NCBI RefSeq assembly: GCF_050436995.1
Contig: NC_134765.1
Span: forward strand, 9,017,501-9,081,500
Direction of reading: 5' to 3'
Source: Anticarsia gemmatalis
Lineage: Eukaryota; Arthropoda; Insecta; Lepidoptera; Erebidae
DNA length: 64,000 nt
Position 1 is the stretch's first letter. Every line of letters begins with the position of its first letter. Made by a program: the position numbers and the translations under genes. The notes under the pieces are model-generated. The model saw nothing but the letters and a program-made list of their open reading frames with translations, searched no databases and was not told the DNA's origin. This document shows, piece by piece, positions 23,805-34,753 of this stretch.

Positions 23805-25034
23805 CTTCTAAGTATACTGAATAGTGCTTGTGTAAATATCAGACGTAAAAGTAGGGTAGATTTTCGAAATAAAGTAGTTTTTATATTAAACTGATGTCGT
23901 AGCTATATTAAGTACTGTAAAGTTTCATCTAAATCAGCTCACTGGTTATTGCATGAATAAGTAACAAATATACTCACAAAATATTAGTACTAGGAATAGT
24001 ATTGTCTCGCTAAAAAAAACCAACGATTTAGATCAATAATCAACAACTAAACAGTCTTAAAGTATGACGTCACAATTAAAAACAGGAACATTAGTACTTG
24101 ATTAACTGCTCATGATCCAGGGCAACAAATATCGTAGCTTCATTAAGAAAGGCTTCTGTGTAACGGGTGCTAAAGTCCAGTCGCCCACGCAGGAAATATT
24201 ATGAATTACTCCATAGACTGTGTCCTCCGGCTGTATTTAATAGTGTAGTTACTATTTGTTACTGCTCAGGCTGTGTTTACTTAATAGTATCATTGGCTTC
24301 AAGGCTTAAGTCTATCTATTAATAACTGTCGCATTTCTTTCGAATCTTGTAATGCAAGAAAGTTTTAAAAAATATAGGTCCCTCGAGATGCTGAATTTGC
24401 AGTTAGTAAAACATCATGGGGATCTATTGGATTGTAAAAATTAGGAATAAATTAATATACTGAATAGACATTTCGTACGGCTAGTTAATGAATCAGAGAC
24501 AAGAATTTGTAGATTATATTATGTTTTTGTATGCACCCTAAGAATTGAAAAAAAAAATCGCGATAATTTTAGTTGAACACTAATGAAATTAGAGTGGATG
24601 GAAAAACCCACAATTTGATAGCGTTCATCCTAAAGAATTTTATTTGATTAAGCCAAGTAAATTTCAAAGCTCAGTCAAGTAAAACTTTATTTGAGTTTAG
24701 AGCATAAACACAAACCAAAGTTTCTTAAACAATAATATCTATAAATATCTTATTTTCTTAAATAAAAATTGAAATCTGTAGACGTAAACAGACGTCAACA
24801 ATTTGCAGAGCAAAAGTATTTAAGCGATAGCCTTTTATAAAGTTGATTTTAAACAATAAAATTCAACAATTTAAGATTGCTTTATATTCGTAGGCGAAAT
24901 AACATGGTAAAGTCAGTTTGTGGCAATAAAAATCCACTTATGTGTTATCTTGGTTTCTTGGTAGTTACGTTCATACATGGAAATGAATAAAATTGATACT
25001 CGTTGCTTCAAAACATAACATCTCAATTTTTAAA
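23805..25034. other. AT-rich DNA, no feature recognised
   Basis: No open frame or repeat family is recognised. Confidence 0.45.
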
Positions 25035-25264
25035 CTTCTTCTTCTTGTCGTATGGTTAGTGATCAACCTAGTGTCAAAGTTGTTCAAGCCGCCCGAAGGC
25101 CTTTGACGTGGCTTAACGACTGTTATCTTAATTGACAACAACCGGGACCGACTTTTTACGTGCCCTCCGAAGCACGGAGACGCCCTGTTCAAATACCACT
25201 ATGCGGTCACCCATCTATGGAATGACCGCGCCAAGGTTTGCTTAACCCACAGATCGTTTACCGA
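25035..25264 (-). mobile_element. 5S-headed SINE, family 1, copy 1
   Basis: On the minus strand the head reads ACGATCTGTGGGTTAAGCAA, GGCGCGGTCATTCC and GATGGGTGACCGC. This matches the 5S rRNA internal promoter region (A-box GTTAAGCAA; C-box GGATGGGTGACCGC). The body follows: CTTCGGAGGGCACGTAAAAAG, CGGTCCCGGTTGTTGTC, and CAACTTTGACACTAGGTTGA near the 3' end. It is nearly full length. RNA polymerase III origin is inferred from the head. Confidence 0.75.
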
Positions 25265-25324
25265 TTTTTAAACTGGAAGCACATGTTTGCAGATCGACAG
25301 ATGCACTTTTATACTAACTATACT

Positions 25325-25506
25325 ATCTATACTATAATAATAATGAAGTGTTGGTTTGTTTGTTAGAACTACTACTGGTTCTAAAATTATTTGAATAGTC
25401 TATTTATCGAGGCTTTATAGCATCACGCTATGAATAATAAGAGTGGAGCAACAATAAAATGGGAAAACTAAGGTCCACGCGAAGGAAGTCGCGGGCAATC
25501 GCTAGT
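25325..25506 (+). mobile_element. Degenerate Helitron-like element
   Basis: It keeps the order of family A (TCTATACTATAATAAT, GGTTTGTTTGTT, ACTACTGGTTC, TTTATCGAGG, CATCACGCTA). It ends GAAGTCGCGGGCAATCGCTAG, an ending like the Lep1 type. It is a decayed or mixed copy. Confidence 0.55.
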
Positions 25507-27461
25507 TCAAAATAAATCTTAATACTTGTATTTTTATTGTTAACAACATCATTAATTTGTAACCAGTGACAGTTCGTAACAAAAAGATATCGAGACGTTG
25601 AAACTAGCTCGCTTTGTGAAGTTTTTGAAAGTGCAAGTTGAAAGTAAAAGTTTATACAATGGACTCTGAGATTAGCATGAAATGTGACTGAAATGTGCAT
25701 TTTAAATACATTTAGATACATACAATTTAATAAGGAAAATATATTTGTGACGTTTGAAAAAGTTATAGCTTTAGAAGGTTGCGGTAAAAGACCTAATATC
25801 GGACTTAGGTCTACAGCCTATATGTGAACATTTTTTTTAAATTGTTTGTTCGTACAATACACAATATGTATTTTCATTCTCAAATTCCGTTTTTCACATA
25901 ATACATTACTAATGGTTTTTGGTTTTCCAGTAATAGGACCGAAATAGTGTAGACGCAATAGAATTGAAACATGTCATTTTCAATTATAAGACAAAGTATC
26001 ATAACTTAATAGAGGTAAAAAAATGTATGTATTCTGCGATCAAAAGCGTAGTAATTAAACATCAGACATAAGACTTTACTATCTTTCCAAATGTAAACTC
26101 TCAGACAAAGATGTTTGTTATATACACTATATGTATATAAAACAAGCATCCCCATTATGTAGCAGCGGTCTATTTGCGGGTCCAGTGGTACTCTCGCTGT
26201 CAACTGTCAGCGCGCGCGCAGGAAGCTGCGCCCACGCACGCGACTCCTTACGACGATAAAACATGAGCGAAAAGCGGGTAGATCGAAAATTATAAACTGT
26301 TTTTTCAAAATACCTGCATAATATCAAGTATTTTATAACTGAAGATGTAAGTAGAGGTGTGTTGAATATATTCGCGTTTCGCCGTTTATAATTTCATCTT
26401 CTATGTGGTTGTTTCCTAATACTTTTTGAATTAGCGTTTGTGAAATGAAACAGTTAAGATGTCGGTATTAGCTATTAGCAGGAAATCTTTGGTTTCCGTC
26501 ATTTGTTAAGTTGTAATTAGTTGCCTCGAAATTACTTTGCTTTGCTCAGCACACAGGAGTTTGCTACATAAGATTGTGTCCTAAAATTGGAGTAATTTTT
26601 AATATATCTAACTGGAATGGCATCTTAAAGTTTTGTATGTATGTAATAGAATGCTCTTTGTGTGTTTAGTCAAAGAAGTATAAAAGACTTTGCATCAACA
26701 TCTTGCCGCCCGCGCAGTTTTTCTAACTTAAGGCTGTGAGTATAATTGAATCAATGTCCGTCTACATTGATATATGTTGCGGAGATACGTGAACAGATTA
26801 CTAAATTAGCCGCACGGATTTATCTGCTGTGCACTTCCTTCTGAGTTCATCTTGAAGAGTGAGGGCTGAAAAATATGGAGACGAATGCAAAATACCATTT
26901 CGTAATAGTGTTTGGATTATTATACCCTCATTCGAAATGGATTAAATGATAAAAGTGATTCTTGTTAAGCTATTTTGTTAAAGAAAAGTGTTCTTTGAAA
27001 TTGATAAAAAATGTGATTCTTAAAAAGCAATTATGTTTAAGAAAAGTGTTCTTTATAATACTCGGTGTGTATAATTTTGTGAGACTAAAAAATTATGTTT
27101 CTTCGTGGTGGACTCGAGGAAGTACCCATATTACGAGAGAAAATTTAATTCGTAACAATTTGCTATAATTATTAAGCTTAGATTAAGATTTAAGTAGATT
27201 GTAACTAAAATTTAAAAGGATTTTGTATCGTGTTAATATTCCTTTGCCGACAACTGCCAACAGCTATCCTAGACTTAGAAGAATAAGCCGATCTTACATA
27301 TTCCGATACCAATAAGTAACTTTTTACACAAGTAAACCCCTGATACACCAGTTACCTTACACGCACATACACACTCGGTATTTTTGTTTTGTTTGTTATT
27401 ATTAATATTAAGTAACACTTGCTGTAGTAACCTAGATAAGTAACAGTATCGCTCAAAATGA
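25507..27461. other. Unannotated stretch with a GC-rich island
   Basis: The interval 26155-26275 is strikingly CpG-rich for this window (runs such as GCGCGCGCGC and CCCACGCACGCGAC). No TATA-plus-gene arrangement is clear. Two imperfect 50-base direct repeats with GATTCTT and AAGAAAAGTGTTCTTT lie at about 26955-27055. Confidence 0.4.
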
Positions 27462-27660
27462 GGCTCTCATTGAAAACCAGCGCTGCAATATCTTCGTGGT
27501 ATTGCAGCATATAGCTGAATGAGGGCCTCATTGTTGGCAATACGTGCACATATTGTTTTTTTTTTATTGTTTATATTTGTTTATTGCCAACAATAAAATT
27601 ATTTTCATTTCATTTCATTCTTTTCATGTCATTTCATTTTTTCATTGAAACCTTTACCTG
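27462..27660. repeat. Retroelement 3'-end-like sequence with nested stem-loops
   Basis: TGAGGCTCTCATT and AATGAGGGCCTCA (27462-27532) bracket GCTGCAATAT...GTATTGCAGC, giving a two-level stem. A second pair follows: TGTTGGCAATA near 27532 and TATTGCCAACA near 27580. Next come AATAAAATTATTTTC and an imperfect (TTTCA)n run. The arrangement resembles a non-LTR retrotransposon 3' untranslated region, with orientation not certain. Confidence 0.5.
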
Positions 27661-28261
27661 AGTAACGGTAATACCACGTAATGTCACATTGTCAGTACCG
27701 TTCAGTTTGTTGACAGACAACCGACAGACGGACAAGATCGAATGACGACTCATATATGTACTTACATTATTATTACGATAAAAAACTTACGTTTGTTGAT
27801 AATATCGAATTGTAGGACGTAAAGTTCTTATTGATTTTGAGGTTAATTTGTGAATACGATTTGTTTACTTGCAATTTGAATTAGGAACTCTTTGTTTTTT
27901 TTAATAATACTAGCTGTAAACTAGACAAAATACATCAATTTAGTAAAGAAAACATAAATAAATAAAGTTTTCGAAATTCAGATCAATAAAATAAACTGAA
28001 AATCGAACACCAACGAGCTCTTTAGCGTGTAATTCCGTTAATTTGACAAAAACTCGAACCCATGTTTTCTCATAAGTAAATGAAAATAATTTTCCTGTTT
28101 CAAATCAATCATTGCAGAAAATACTAGAAATGTAACTCAAATTACCTAGATATCTAATTCGCAAGTAATTACATTTAACGCACAACAAGAAAAAAATTCA
28201 AATTAGAAACAGTAACAAAAAATTTACGGTTAAAATATCTGAAATTGAGAATTTATTTCAA
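27661..28261. other. AT-rich DNA, no feature recognised
   Basis: Nothing supported beyond a short AC/GT-rich patch. Confidence 0.4.
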
Positions 28262-28532
28262 ACTAGCTGACCCGCGCCGCTACGCCTACTTTAATTATCT
28301 TTTCGTTTATTTCTCTCAAAAAAAACCGTTCCCGTTTTTTGAATACAATTTTACAAAAACAATTCTGATCCGGTCAGGTCTGTTCTTCCACCAGGTACAA
28401 ACGCGCCCGAATGGGATTCAAAGTATCCTACGTCCATCCTGGTTCTAAATTGCCGCTCCACCAATTTTCAGTCAAGTCGGTTCAGCCGTTTTTGAGTTTT
28501 AAATCAACAAACACCACTTTCTTATATATTTA
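28262..28532 (-). mobile_element. Helitron-like nonautonomous element, family C
   Basis: The plus strand starts ACTAGCTGACCCGCGCCGCTACGC, the complement of a Helitron-type CTAGT end. It ends AACACCACTTTCTTATATAT. The body phrases CCAATTTTCAGTCAAGTCGG and TTCAGCCGTTTTTGAGT are of the kind seen in nonautonomous lepidopteran elements. It differs in body from family A. Confidence 0.65.
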
Positions 28533-28539
28533 TTTATTT

Positions 28540-28598
28540 TTTACCTAAACTGTCCTATTGTCGAGCAAAGGTCTCCCCCAAACTTCTCCACCTGTTTT
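28540..28598 (-). repeat. RTE 3'-tail fragment
   Basis: CCTAAACTGTCCTATTGTCGAG and AAAGGTCTCCCCCAAACTTCTCC match the tail at 48366-48412. It is a short, 5' truncated copy. Confidence 0.7.
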
Positions 28599-28870
28599 TT
28601 TATACGAGTATATAGACAAAATGTTCAAATAAAGTAAAAGAAATTCCCGTTTCAAATCGATAAATCTGAAATCGACCAGTGTCATGGCTGTATAACGGTG
28701 TTTGTAATGTCACATTGTTCGCGTGCTTGCAGACGGGGGACAGACGGTATCGAGTTGCGACACGCGATACCCCTGCCTTTATGATTGAGCATGTCATGGC
28801 GATATCGGTTCATATCTCTTTATGGGATGAATTAAGTAGGTCTAATTGTTGATGTTTTATGAGTGTCTGT

Positions 28871-29132
28871 GCTGACCCGCGCAACTTCGCTTGCGTCACA
28901 TAAGAGAGAATGAGTGAATTTTTTCCCCGTTTTTGTAACATTTTTTACTGGTGCTCTGCTCCTATTGGTCGTAGCGTGATGATATAATATAGCCTATAGC
29001 CTTCCTCGATAAATGGGCTATCTAACACTGAAAGAATTTCTCAAATCGGACCAGTAGTTCCTGAGATTAGCGCGTTCAAACAAACAAACAAACAAACAAA
29101 CAAACTCTTCAGCTTTATAATATTAGTATAGA
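28871..29132 (-). mobile_element. Helitron-like nonautonomous element, family A copy 5
   Basis: The plus strand starts GCTGACCCGCGCAACTTCGC and ends TTATAATATTAGTATAGA. The (CAAA)n run (about 29072-29103) is expanded relative to the other copies. Confidence 0.8.
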
Positions 29133-29849
29133 TGAAGGGTTATATTTTTGTCGACATTTGCCGACGAAAGCGTCGCGAGCACTTTCGGTTTTGTCGAGTA
29201 TAGCCGACCGTGGCGGTCAAAGGGTTAAGATTCTTGTGTTCGATATGAAGACAGATTAAGTTTTGATAGTATCAGAATTCACTTGGTAGGGGCCGAAAAC
29301 TTCGTAGAAAAGCTTTTTGGGGTTAGCAAAGATTATACAACATTTAGAAATTAGAACTTTGCAGTCTTATGTAGCTAACGACGCGATGGTCTGATCGATA
29401 CATGATTCTTTAATTTGGAACTAGACAGAGTTCTTAATTATAATCTAGGCGTGCATGCCAAATTTATTTACAAGCTTATAGAACTATAATAGATGTTTTC
29501 AAAGCTTATATTGGGATCTATCGTTATAAAACTGCGATAGCTGAAAAACCTAAATTTCAAATAAGAATTGTGTTTATTTGTGTTTTATATGCTTCTGATT
29601 TTCCTCAAAGCGCACGAATTTAATCCATGTTGAATTTTACAACTTAGCAGATCGTAAAACGTTTATTTATCGCCAAGAATTTTCGATAAGGTATGTGTTA
29701 CTTACATACTTATAACTTAAACAAAACAGCTTTTGTAGTGAAGTGAAACTTACCTGAAACAAACAAAGTAATATTATTAGATTTATTTATTTAGATCACG
29801 CTTGAAGCCAGAAGTGTTTTAAATACCCCCCGTTTCGCGATTTCCAAAG
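29133..29849. other. Unannotated stretch
   Basis: A GC-richer patch at about 29150-29220 contains GTCGACATTTGCCGACG and GCGTCGCGAGC. No gene or family is recognised. Confidence 0.35.
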
Positions 29850-30018
29850 TTAGCCCTATGTAAAAGGAAGAGAGCTAACCTCCAAGTTCGAGTGAGGATT
29901 AACTAACACAAACTTGAAAAGCCCAATAGTAGTTTGCCCGATCTGGGAATCGAACCCGAGACGTTGAAACCAGCAGACGCCGTATACAACAAACCCAGGC
30001 CACAGAGGTAGTGACTAG
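29850..30018 (-). mobile_element. tRNA-headed SINE
   Basis: On the minus strand the head reads CCTCTGTGGCCTGGGTTTGTTG (A-box-like) and ACGTCTCGGGTTCGATTCCC (B-box). A non-tRNA body follows. The head is well preserved, but the acceptor stem and anticodon arm do not form a normal tRNA. Confidence 0.6.
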
Positions 30019-30028
30019 TGACCCAATA

Positions 30029-30250
30029 TCCTACTAATATTATAAATGCAAATGTTTGTGAGAATGTATGAATGTATATATGTTTGTTAATCTTTCACGA
30101 AAATACTACTGAACCGATTTCGTTGATTTTTGGTATATTGGTAGCTGAAAACCCAGAATTTCACATAGTCTTTTTTATCCCGGAGTTCCCGAGAGATCGG
30201 AATTTACACGGGAAGGGTTTCCACGTGGACGAGGTCGCGGGCGGCCTTTA
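30029..30250 (+). mobile_element. Lep1-like nonautonomous element
   Basis: It starts TCCTACTAATATTATAAATGC, continues through TACTGAACCGATTTCG and TTTTTATCCCGGAGTTCCCG, and ends GACGAGGTCGCGGGCGGCC. It is fuller than the copy at 9264. It directly follows the SINE at 29850-30018. Confidence 0.75.
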
Positions 30251-30509
30251 ATCTGGATATAAATGTACCAAAGTAGAACACATAACAATAATCGTAAAGA
30301 CAGGTGTATAAATACTACAAATTCATTATTGTATAACTATTAACGTATCTTAATATATCTAAATTTGTTCAGAGCGACAATGGCGAGGTGTTTTATGGAG
30401 GCCACCTACGATCATTGTTATGTAGACTGTCGTGTTGAATAGAAATTGTTGGTAATCACGGCCCTTAGAATTATGATTGTAAAGGTATATACACACGAGA
30501 CTTCAAAAA

Positions 30510-30635
30510 CACACATACGTACATAAAAACCAGGTTTTTCTCCCATAATGGTAGGCAAAGAACGCCACTTGGTAAGATCCTTACAGACTTCCTTGGCTTC
30601 ATTCACATCCATACATCGTGTCATACAGGAGTAGG
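30510..30635 (-). pseudogene. Non-LTR retrotransposon C-terminal coding remnant
   Basis: The minus strand encodes CMDVNEAKEVCKDLTKWRS, nearly the same peptide as at 765-905. In both copies it is followed by a proline/glycine stretch and then a TATGTA-rich tail. No reverse transcriptase or endonuclease sequence is left. Confidence 0.5.
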
Positions 30636-31071
30636 CACAAGAGAATAAAACCCGAATACACTACCAACCGCGTCACAAAGGCAGCCAAAACCTGATAACA
30701 ATATACACCACTAACTATATATTTTTGTATCAAAAAAGCATTTGGTATTATCAACCATGTTTTCTTACCACGATACACAACTTTTCTCATGAGAGCACAC
30801 CTTTACGAACAATACTATTAAGTCGTTACAACAAGATTTCGTGTTAAAACACATAAATTTCGCGATACGACAATAGGCTTCCATATGATAATGTTTAAAC
30901 ATAAATAACTAAACGCGTGGGCTTCAAACGCTTGTCAATAACCAAAGAACTCAATAAAACGACTATTCTAAAGTTTAAATCAATAAATTAGAATTTATTT
31001 TGACGATCCAAATATTTACGAAGATTTATTGAATCTATTGTCATTAATTTTGAAGTTAATTGCAATGAACT
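30636..31071. other. AT-rich DNA, no feature recognised
   Basis: Nothing supported. Confidence 0.4.
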
Positions 31072-31253
31072 GTAGCTCGATTCTCTACCACTATCGACTA
31101 CCGACAACCGGCTAGCTATCGACATTTTGACATTTAGAATGTACTGCTAAAATATTACCTACAACACCCGTCAGAGGCGCTGATCAGATTTTCCAAAATT
31201 TCTCGATGACAGGTCGGTTGTCGGTACTCGATAGAAGTAAAGAATCGAGCTAC
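31072..31253. mobile_element. MITE family M1, copy 5
   Basis: Long TIRs (GTAGCTCGATTCTCTACC... and ...AGTAAAGAATCGAGCTAC) enclose GACATTTAGAATGTACTGC and CAGAGGCGCTGATCAG. With the copy at 22170 it is the best-preserved pair. Confidence 0.85.
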
Positions 31254-31613
31254 TGGCCGTTAATATCATGAGAAAATCGTACGATCAATAAAACTAACCA
31301 CATACTTACTATAACTGCTAAAATTAGCTAATCTACGTCCTTTCACAGTACCTAATCGACATATACCCGTGAACAAATTTCACCTACACAAATACATACA
31401 AACACGTCTTTTTATTATTAGATCGAATTACGTTAAATTGCTTTTTATAATTCTAGAATTTAAATCATAAAATGTACACTACAATTATTTCAATAATATT
31501 AACATAAAACAACAGGCTTTATAAGAACAATGGACACAGCAGGGTGTAGAGTAAACCTTACAATTACGAAATCCGTGCATACAAATAAGTGATATTTACA
31601 ACTAGAGTTTGAA
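31254..31613. other. AT-rich spacer
   Basis: Nothing recognised. Confidence 0.4.
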
Positions 31614-31850
31614 GCGCCCATAGCCAGTTGCGCTCACCGGTCGGTAAACGATACGTGGGTTAAGCAACTGTTGGCGCGGTCATTCCACAGATGGGTGACC
31701 GCATAGTTTTATTTGAGCTGGGCGTGTCCGTGCTTCGGAGGCTACGTAAAAAGTCGGTCCCGGCTGTTGTCTACTAAGATATAGTCGTTAAGCCATGTCA
31801 AAGGGCTATCGGGCGGCTCGAACAACTTTGACACTAGGTTGACCACTAAC
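31614..31850 (+). mobile_element. 5S-headed SINE, family 1, copy 2
   Basis: The head (about 31632-31703) contains CTCACCGGTCGGTAAACGAT, GGGTTAAGCAACTG, GGCGCGGTCATTCC and GATGGGTGACCGC. Aligned to a eukaryotic 5S rRNA it covers the region from the mid-molecule through the C-box. The body has GTGCTTCGGAGG, AAAAAGTCGGTCCCGG and AACTTTGACACTAGGTTGAC, identical in order to copies at 25035 and 32571. Confidence 0.8.
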
Positions 31851-31973
31851 AAACAACTAGAGTTTAAATCCATACTATTAATAATATTATTAATTCGAAA
31901 GCAAACAATGTCTGTCTTGTTAGGTTTTTCCGCTCACACCCATGATTTAGCTGATAATGTTGTACAATGATAG

Positions 31974-32181
31974 TCCGTGGCGCAGTGGCTTAGGTCTCCA
32001 CGCCGCTACCATTGCGTCGCGTCGGGAGGTCGTGGTTCGATTCCCACACGGGACAATTGTTTGTGCGATCCACATTTTGTTTCGGGTCTGGTTCTACTTT
32101 GTGGCCGTTGTTTATATGTATGTAAAAGTCCTCGCGAAACACAAGCAACTTATAGTGCGGGAGTTGTCTTTTAAACAAAAA
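31974..32181 (+). mobile_element. tRNA-headed SINE, 'TGGCGCAGTGG' family, copy 1
   Basis: The A-box TGGCGCAGTGG (near 31979) and B-box GGTTCGATTCC (32034-32044) are well preserved, with CTCCACGCCGC between them. The body contains TTCGGGTCTGGTTCTACTTTG and AAAAGTCCTCGCGAAACAC. Sister copies are at 44309 (+), 37644 (-) and 60580 (-). A small duplication (GCGTCGCGTCGG) sits in the anticodon-arm region. Confidence 0.8.
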
Positions 32182-32252
32182 AAATGTTTGACTCCTAGAA
32201 AAATCAGGGGAAAAAGCAACTACAGTCCACGCAAACGAAGTCGCGGACAATA
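32182..32252 (+). mobile_element. Helitron-like 3'-end fragment
   Basis: It ends CACGCAAACGAAGTCGCGGAC, the usual end of Lep1-type elements, directly abutting the preceding SINE tail. The rest of the element is absent or unrecognisable. Confidence 0.45.
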
Positions 32253-32570
32253 GAATACAAATAAATTAGAACCGTAAAACGTTCATTTCATATGCAAGTA
32301 TATTTATAACTAACGTATTTATTCTCGTGATCTATGGTTAGAAAAGCAATAAACACATTTCTATGGCCCTTGTAAGCATGTCAACCATGAATAAACCAGG
32401 CATGTAAGCAATTTGTTAGAGGCCAATAAAATTTAAGAAACAAATCCGAACCACCATTAATGTGATCGTGTGAAGAGTTAGTTCTTACGTAACTTCCTGT
32501 GCGTTTGAAATTATAATGTTTACTAATTAGATTTTAAATGTTTGAATATTGATATGATATTTATTTGAAT

Positions 32571-32830
32571 AGCCATTGCCAGTTGTGTTCACCGGTCGGT
32601 AAACGATCTGTGGGTTAAGCAAACCTTGACGCGGTTATTCGATAGATGGGTGACCGCTTAGTGATATTTGAACTGGGCGTCTGCGCGCTTCGGAGGGTCA
32701 AAAGGGGGGGTCAAGAGGGTAAAAAGTCGGTCCCGGTTGTTGTCAATTAAGATAACAGTCGTTAAGCCAAGTCAAAGGCCTTCGGGCGGCTTGAACAACT
32801 TTGACACTAGGTTGACCACTAACCATACGA
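32571..32830 (+). mobile_element. 5S-headed SINE, family 1, copy 3
   Basis: It has the same order as 31614-31850: TTCACCGGTCGGTAAACGAT, GGGTTAAGCAAACC, GATGGGTGACCGC, AAAAAGTCGGTCCCGG and TTTGACACTAGGTTGACC. A G-rich expansion (GTCAAAAGGGGGGGTCAAGA, near 32697) interrupts the segment after TTCGGAGG. Confidence 0.8.
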
Positions 32831-33296
32831 ATAATTATGTTTATGTTTAAATAATTTGAATAATAAAATGCAGCATACGTTCGAAAAAAAATACTATATC
32901 TTTCCCGAAACCTATCACTTCGAAAAATCTTTTGCTCATAGGTTGAGCGATTTTCGCTTTTAAAGACAAACAAACAGTCAGATTTATAATAATCACATTT
33001 ATTTATTTTGCTTTAATTTTACGCGATTCTTTACACTACAAAGAGCGCTAGGTACAAAAATTCAGAATGTAGAACATTTTAAAGGCTGTGTTAAGTTTGA
33101 TCGATGCATAATGCCTTTAAAATAGGTCAACGATCTCTCAAGGTGTTCCATCATCGCGCTTTGACTTTAAGAGAGCGAGCAGAGATATTAAACAGAAACT
33201 AGTGCTCAGTAAATAACCTAAGAGTTTACGTCAAAATGTATAAGTTAAGGTTGTCACGAAGTAAAACAAGTGTATTAGTAATTAACAATACATATA
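32831..33296. other. AT-rich DNA, no feature recognised
   Basis: Nothing supported. Confidence 0.4.
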
Positions 33297-33545
33297 TGCT
33301 TAATATCACGCCTATTATACCCGAAGGCTTAGGTAGAGATTTATGATTTAAAGCCACGTTTACAATTACCAAATTCCGGGCTACTTAGAAGTATTTTAAC
33401 TAAAAGAACGACCAAAAACTCCCTTTATTTTATTCACAAATACGAAAAATATTATAGAAATATTCTAAGTATTTTTCTCGATCTGGTTATCGAACCCGGG
33501 ACCTCACAATGAGCAGCCTGTGACACTGTGCAGAGGTATTTGTCA
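33297..33545 (-). mobile_element. tRNA-headed SINE, 'AGCCCGGAGTTTGG' family
   Basis: On the minus strand a head with GTGAGGTCCCGGGTTCGATA is followed by AAGTAGCCCGGAATTTGGTA and ends CCTTCGGGTATAATAGGCGTG. It is the clearest copy of the family also seen at 3238 and 11835; the end fragment recurs at 57045. Confidence 0.65.
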
Positions 33546-33929
33546 TGTCCTTTAAAGTCTATATTTTAAACGTGATATAAGATTCAATTTCCTCAAACAT
33601 TGAGGTCAGCTGAACAATTTGTTACAACTTACCCGTTATAAATAACTACTAGTACATATTAATAACAAATCTTAACAAAATACAAGTCGAAATAAATCAG
33701 AAATCGTGAGCACATTTCTCTAAGAACAAGACATTTTGGAAATATCACTTTCTAACACAGTAATATTAAATTGTACTGCAGAACAACATCGCAGGGTTAC
33801 ATTTATTTACGACTTACATTTTAAGGACACTTGTTAGGGAAAGTGACAGCCCTATGAGCTAGGCGTTAATCTCATACCAAACATGAGATAATTTGATGGA
33901 TGGATTTATCGTAAGTTACAAAAAGGAAG

Positions 33930-34430
33930 CTGTTTTTTAAGGTTCCGTACTAAAAGGGTAAAAACGGGACTTTTTTAATAAGACTCTGTTGTCCACCTGT
34001 CTGTCTGTCTGTCTGTCGAGAAACTGTATCTTATGAACCGTGAAAGTTGCGATTGCTGCACATGATTTATTTCTGTTCAAAAACACTTAATACAGAATCA
34101 AATTACATATTAGGTCGGGGAAAAAGTCTTTTCGCATTATAGTATGTATGAACTTGTAATAAAAACTTTTCTCCACACAAAAAAGCTCGATATTTGGGTA
34201 CCTCACGAGCTCACTGAAAGAAACCTAATGAACCGTGTTTTTATTTTCGATTCTTAAAGCCAAATAGATTTTATTAGAAGTTCATATATACTATACCTAT
34301 TGCGAAAATACTTTTTCCCCGACCTAATATATTATCTCATTCAAGAAACGTGACGAATTGCTTTTTACACAATACAGAACCCTGCGTAAAAGAGCCCCAC
34401 TCGCGCTTTTCCGGTTTTGTTAAATATTCT
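33930..34430 (+). mobile_element. Retroelement 3' end with CTGT microsatellite, split by a MITE
   Basis: AAGGTTCCGTACTAAAAGGG, then (CTGT)n at 33998-34017, then AGAAACTGTATCTTATGAAC. It resumes after the MITE with ACAGAACCCTGCGT and CCCCACTCGCGCTTTTCCGG. The same order is present uninterrupted at 51050-51305. I recall this as a common lepidopteran repeat end, with no coding sequence left. Confidence 0.6.
34110..34327. mobile_element. Mariner-type MITE, copy 1
   Basis: The termini are TTAGGTCGGGGAAAAAGTCT and its complement ...TACTTTTTCCCCGACCTAA. Both sides are bounded by TA (34108-34109 and 34328-34329), the target duplication typical of Tc1/mariner elements. At 218 bp it is a non-coding internal-deletion type. 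It sits inside the repeat at 33930-34430. Confidence 0.85.
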
Positions 34431-34639
34431 AAAATTATCTCGTTGTTATAATATTTGGTAAGTTGCAGTGTGTGACATAAATTATTTTCTATTTTTAGAT
34501 CGTCGCCGTAAAGTTAAAAATAATATGGTTCATTCATTAAGGTTTAGTTTAAGTTTATAAAAGATTAAGAAGCATAATGTTAACTGACATTTAGCGATGT
34601 TTTTTTAAAGGTCAGGCGCGTAGTACTCGTAATTGGTAG

Positions 34640-34750
34640 TTCTGTATTACAAGATGTATAAATGTGAATGAAGCAAAATAAATTTGTAGGCATCGAGGCA
34701 AGTGCCCTCTACCTACACGCATAGGAATAAGGCGTGATTTAAAAATGTAT
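34640..34750 (+). repeat. Non-LTR 3'-end fragment
   Basis: TACAAGATGTATAAATGTGAATGAAGCAA and AATAAGGCGTGATTTAAAAATGTATATAT correspond to the sense strand of the remnant coded at 765-905 and 30510-30635. No frame is preserved. Confidence 0.45.
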
Positions 34751-34753
34751 ATA

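Noticed and set aside
31990..32250. Overlapping frames of 65-98 codons around 32 kb
   Set aside because: They lie across a tRNA-headed SINE and a Helitron end; no motif.
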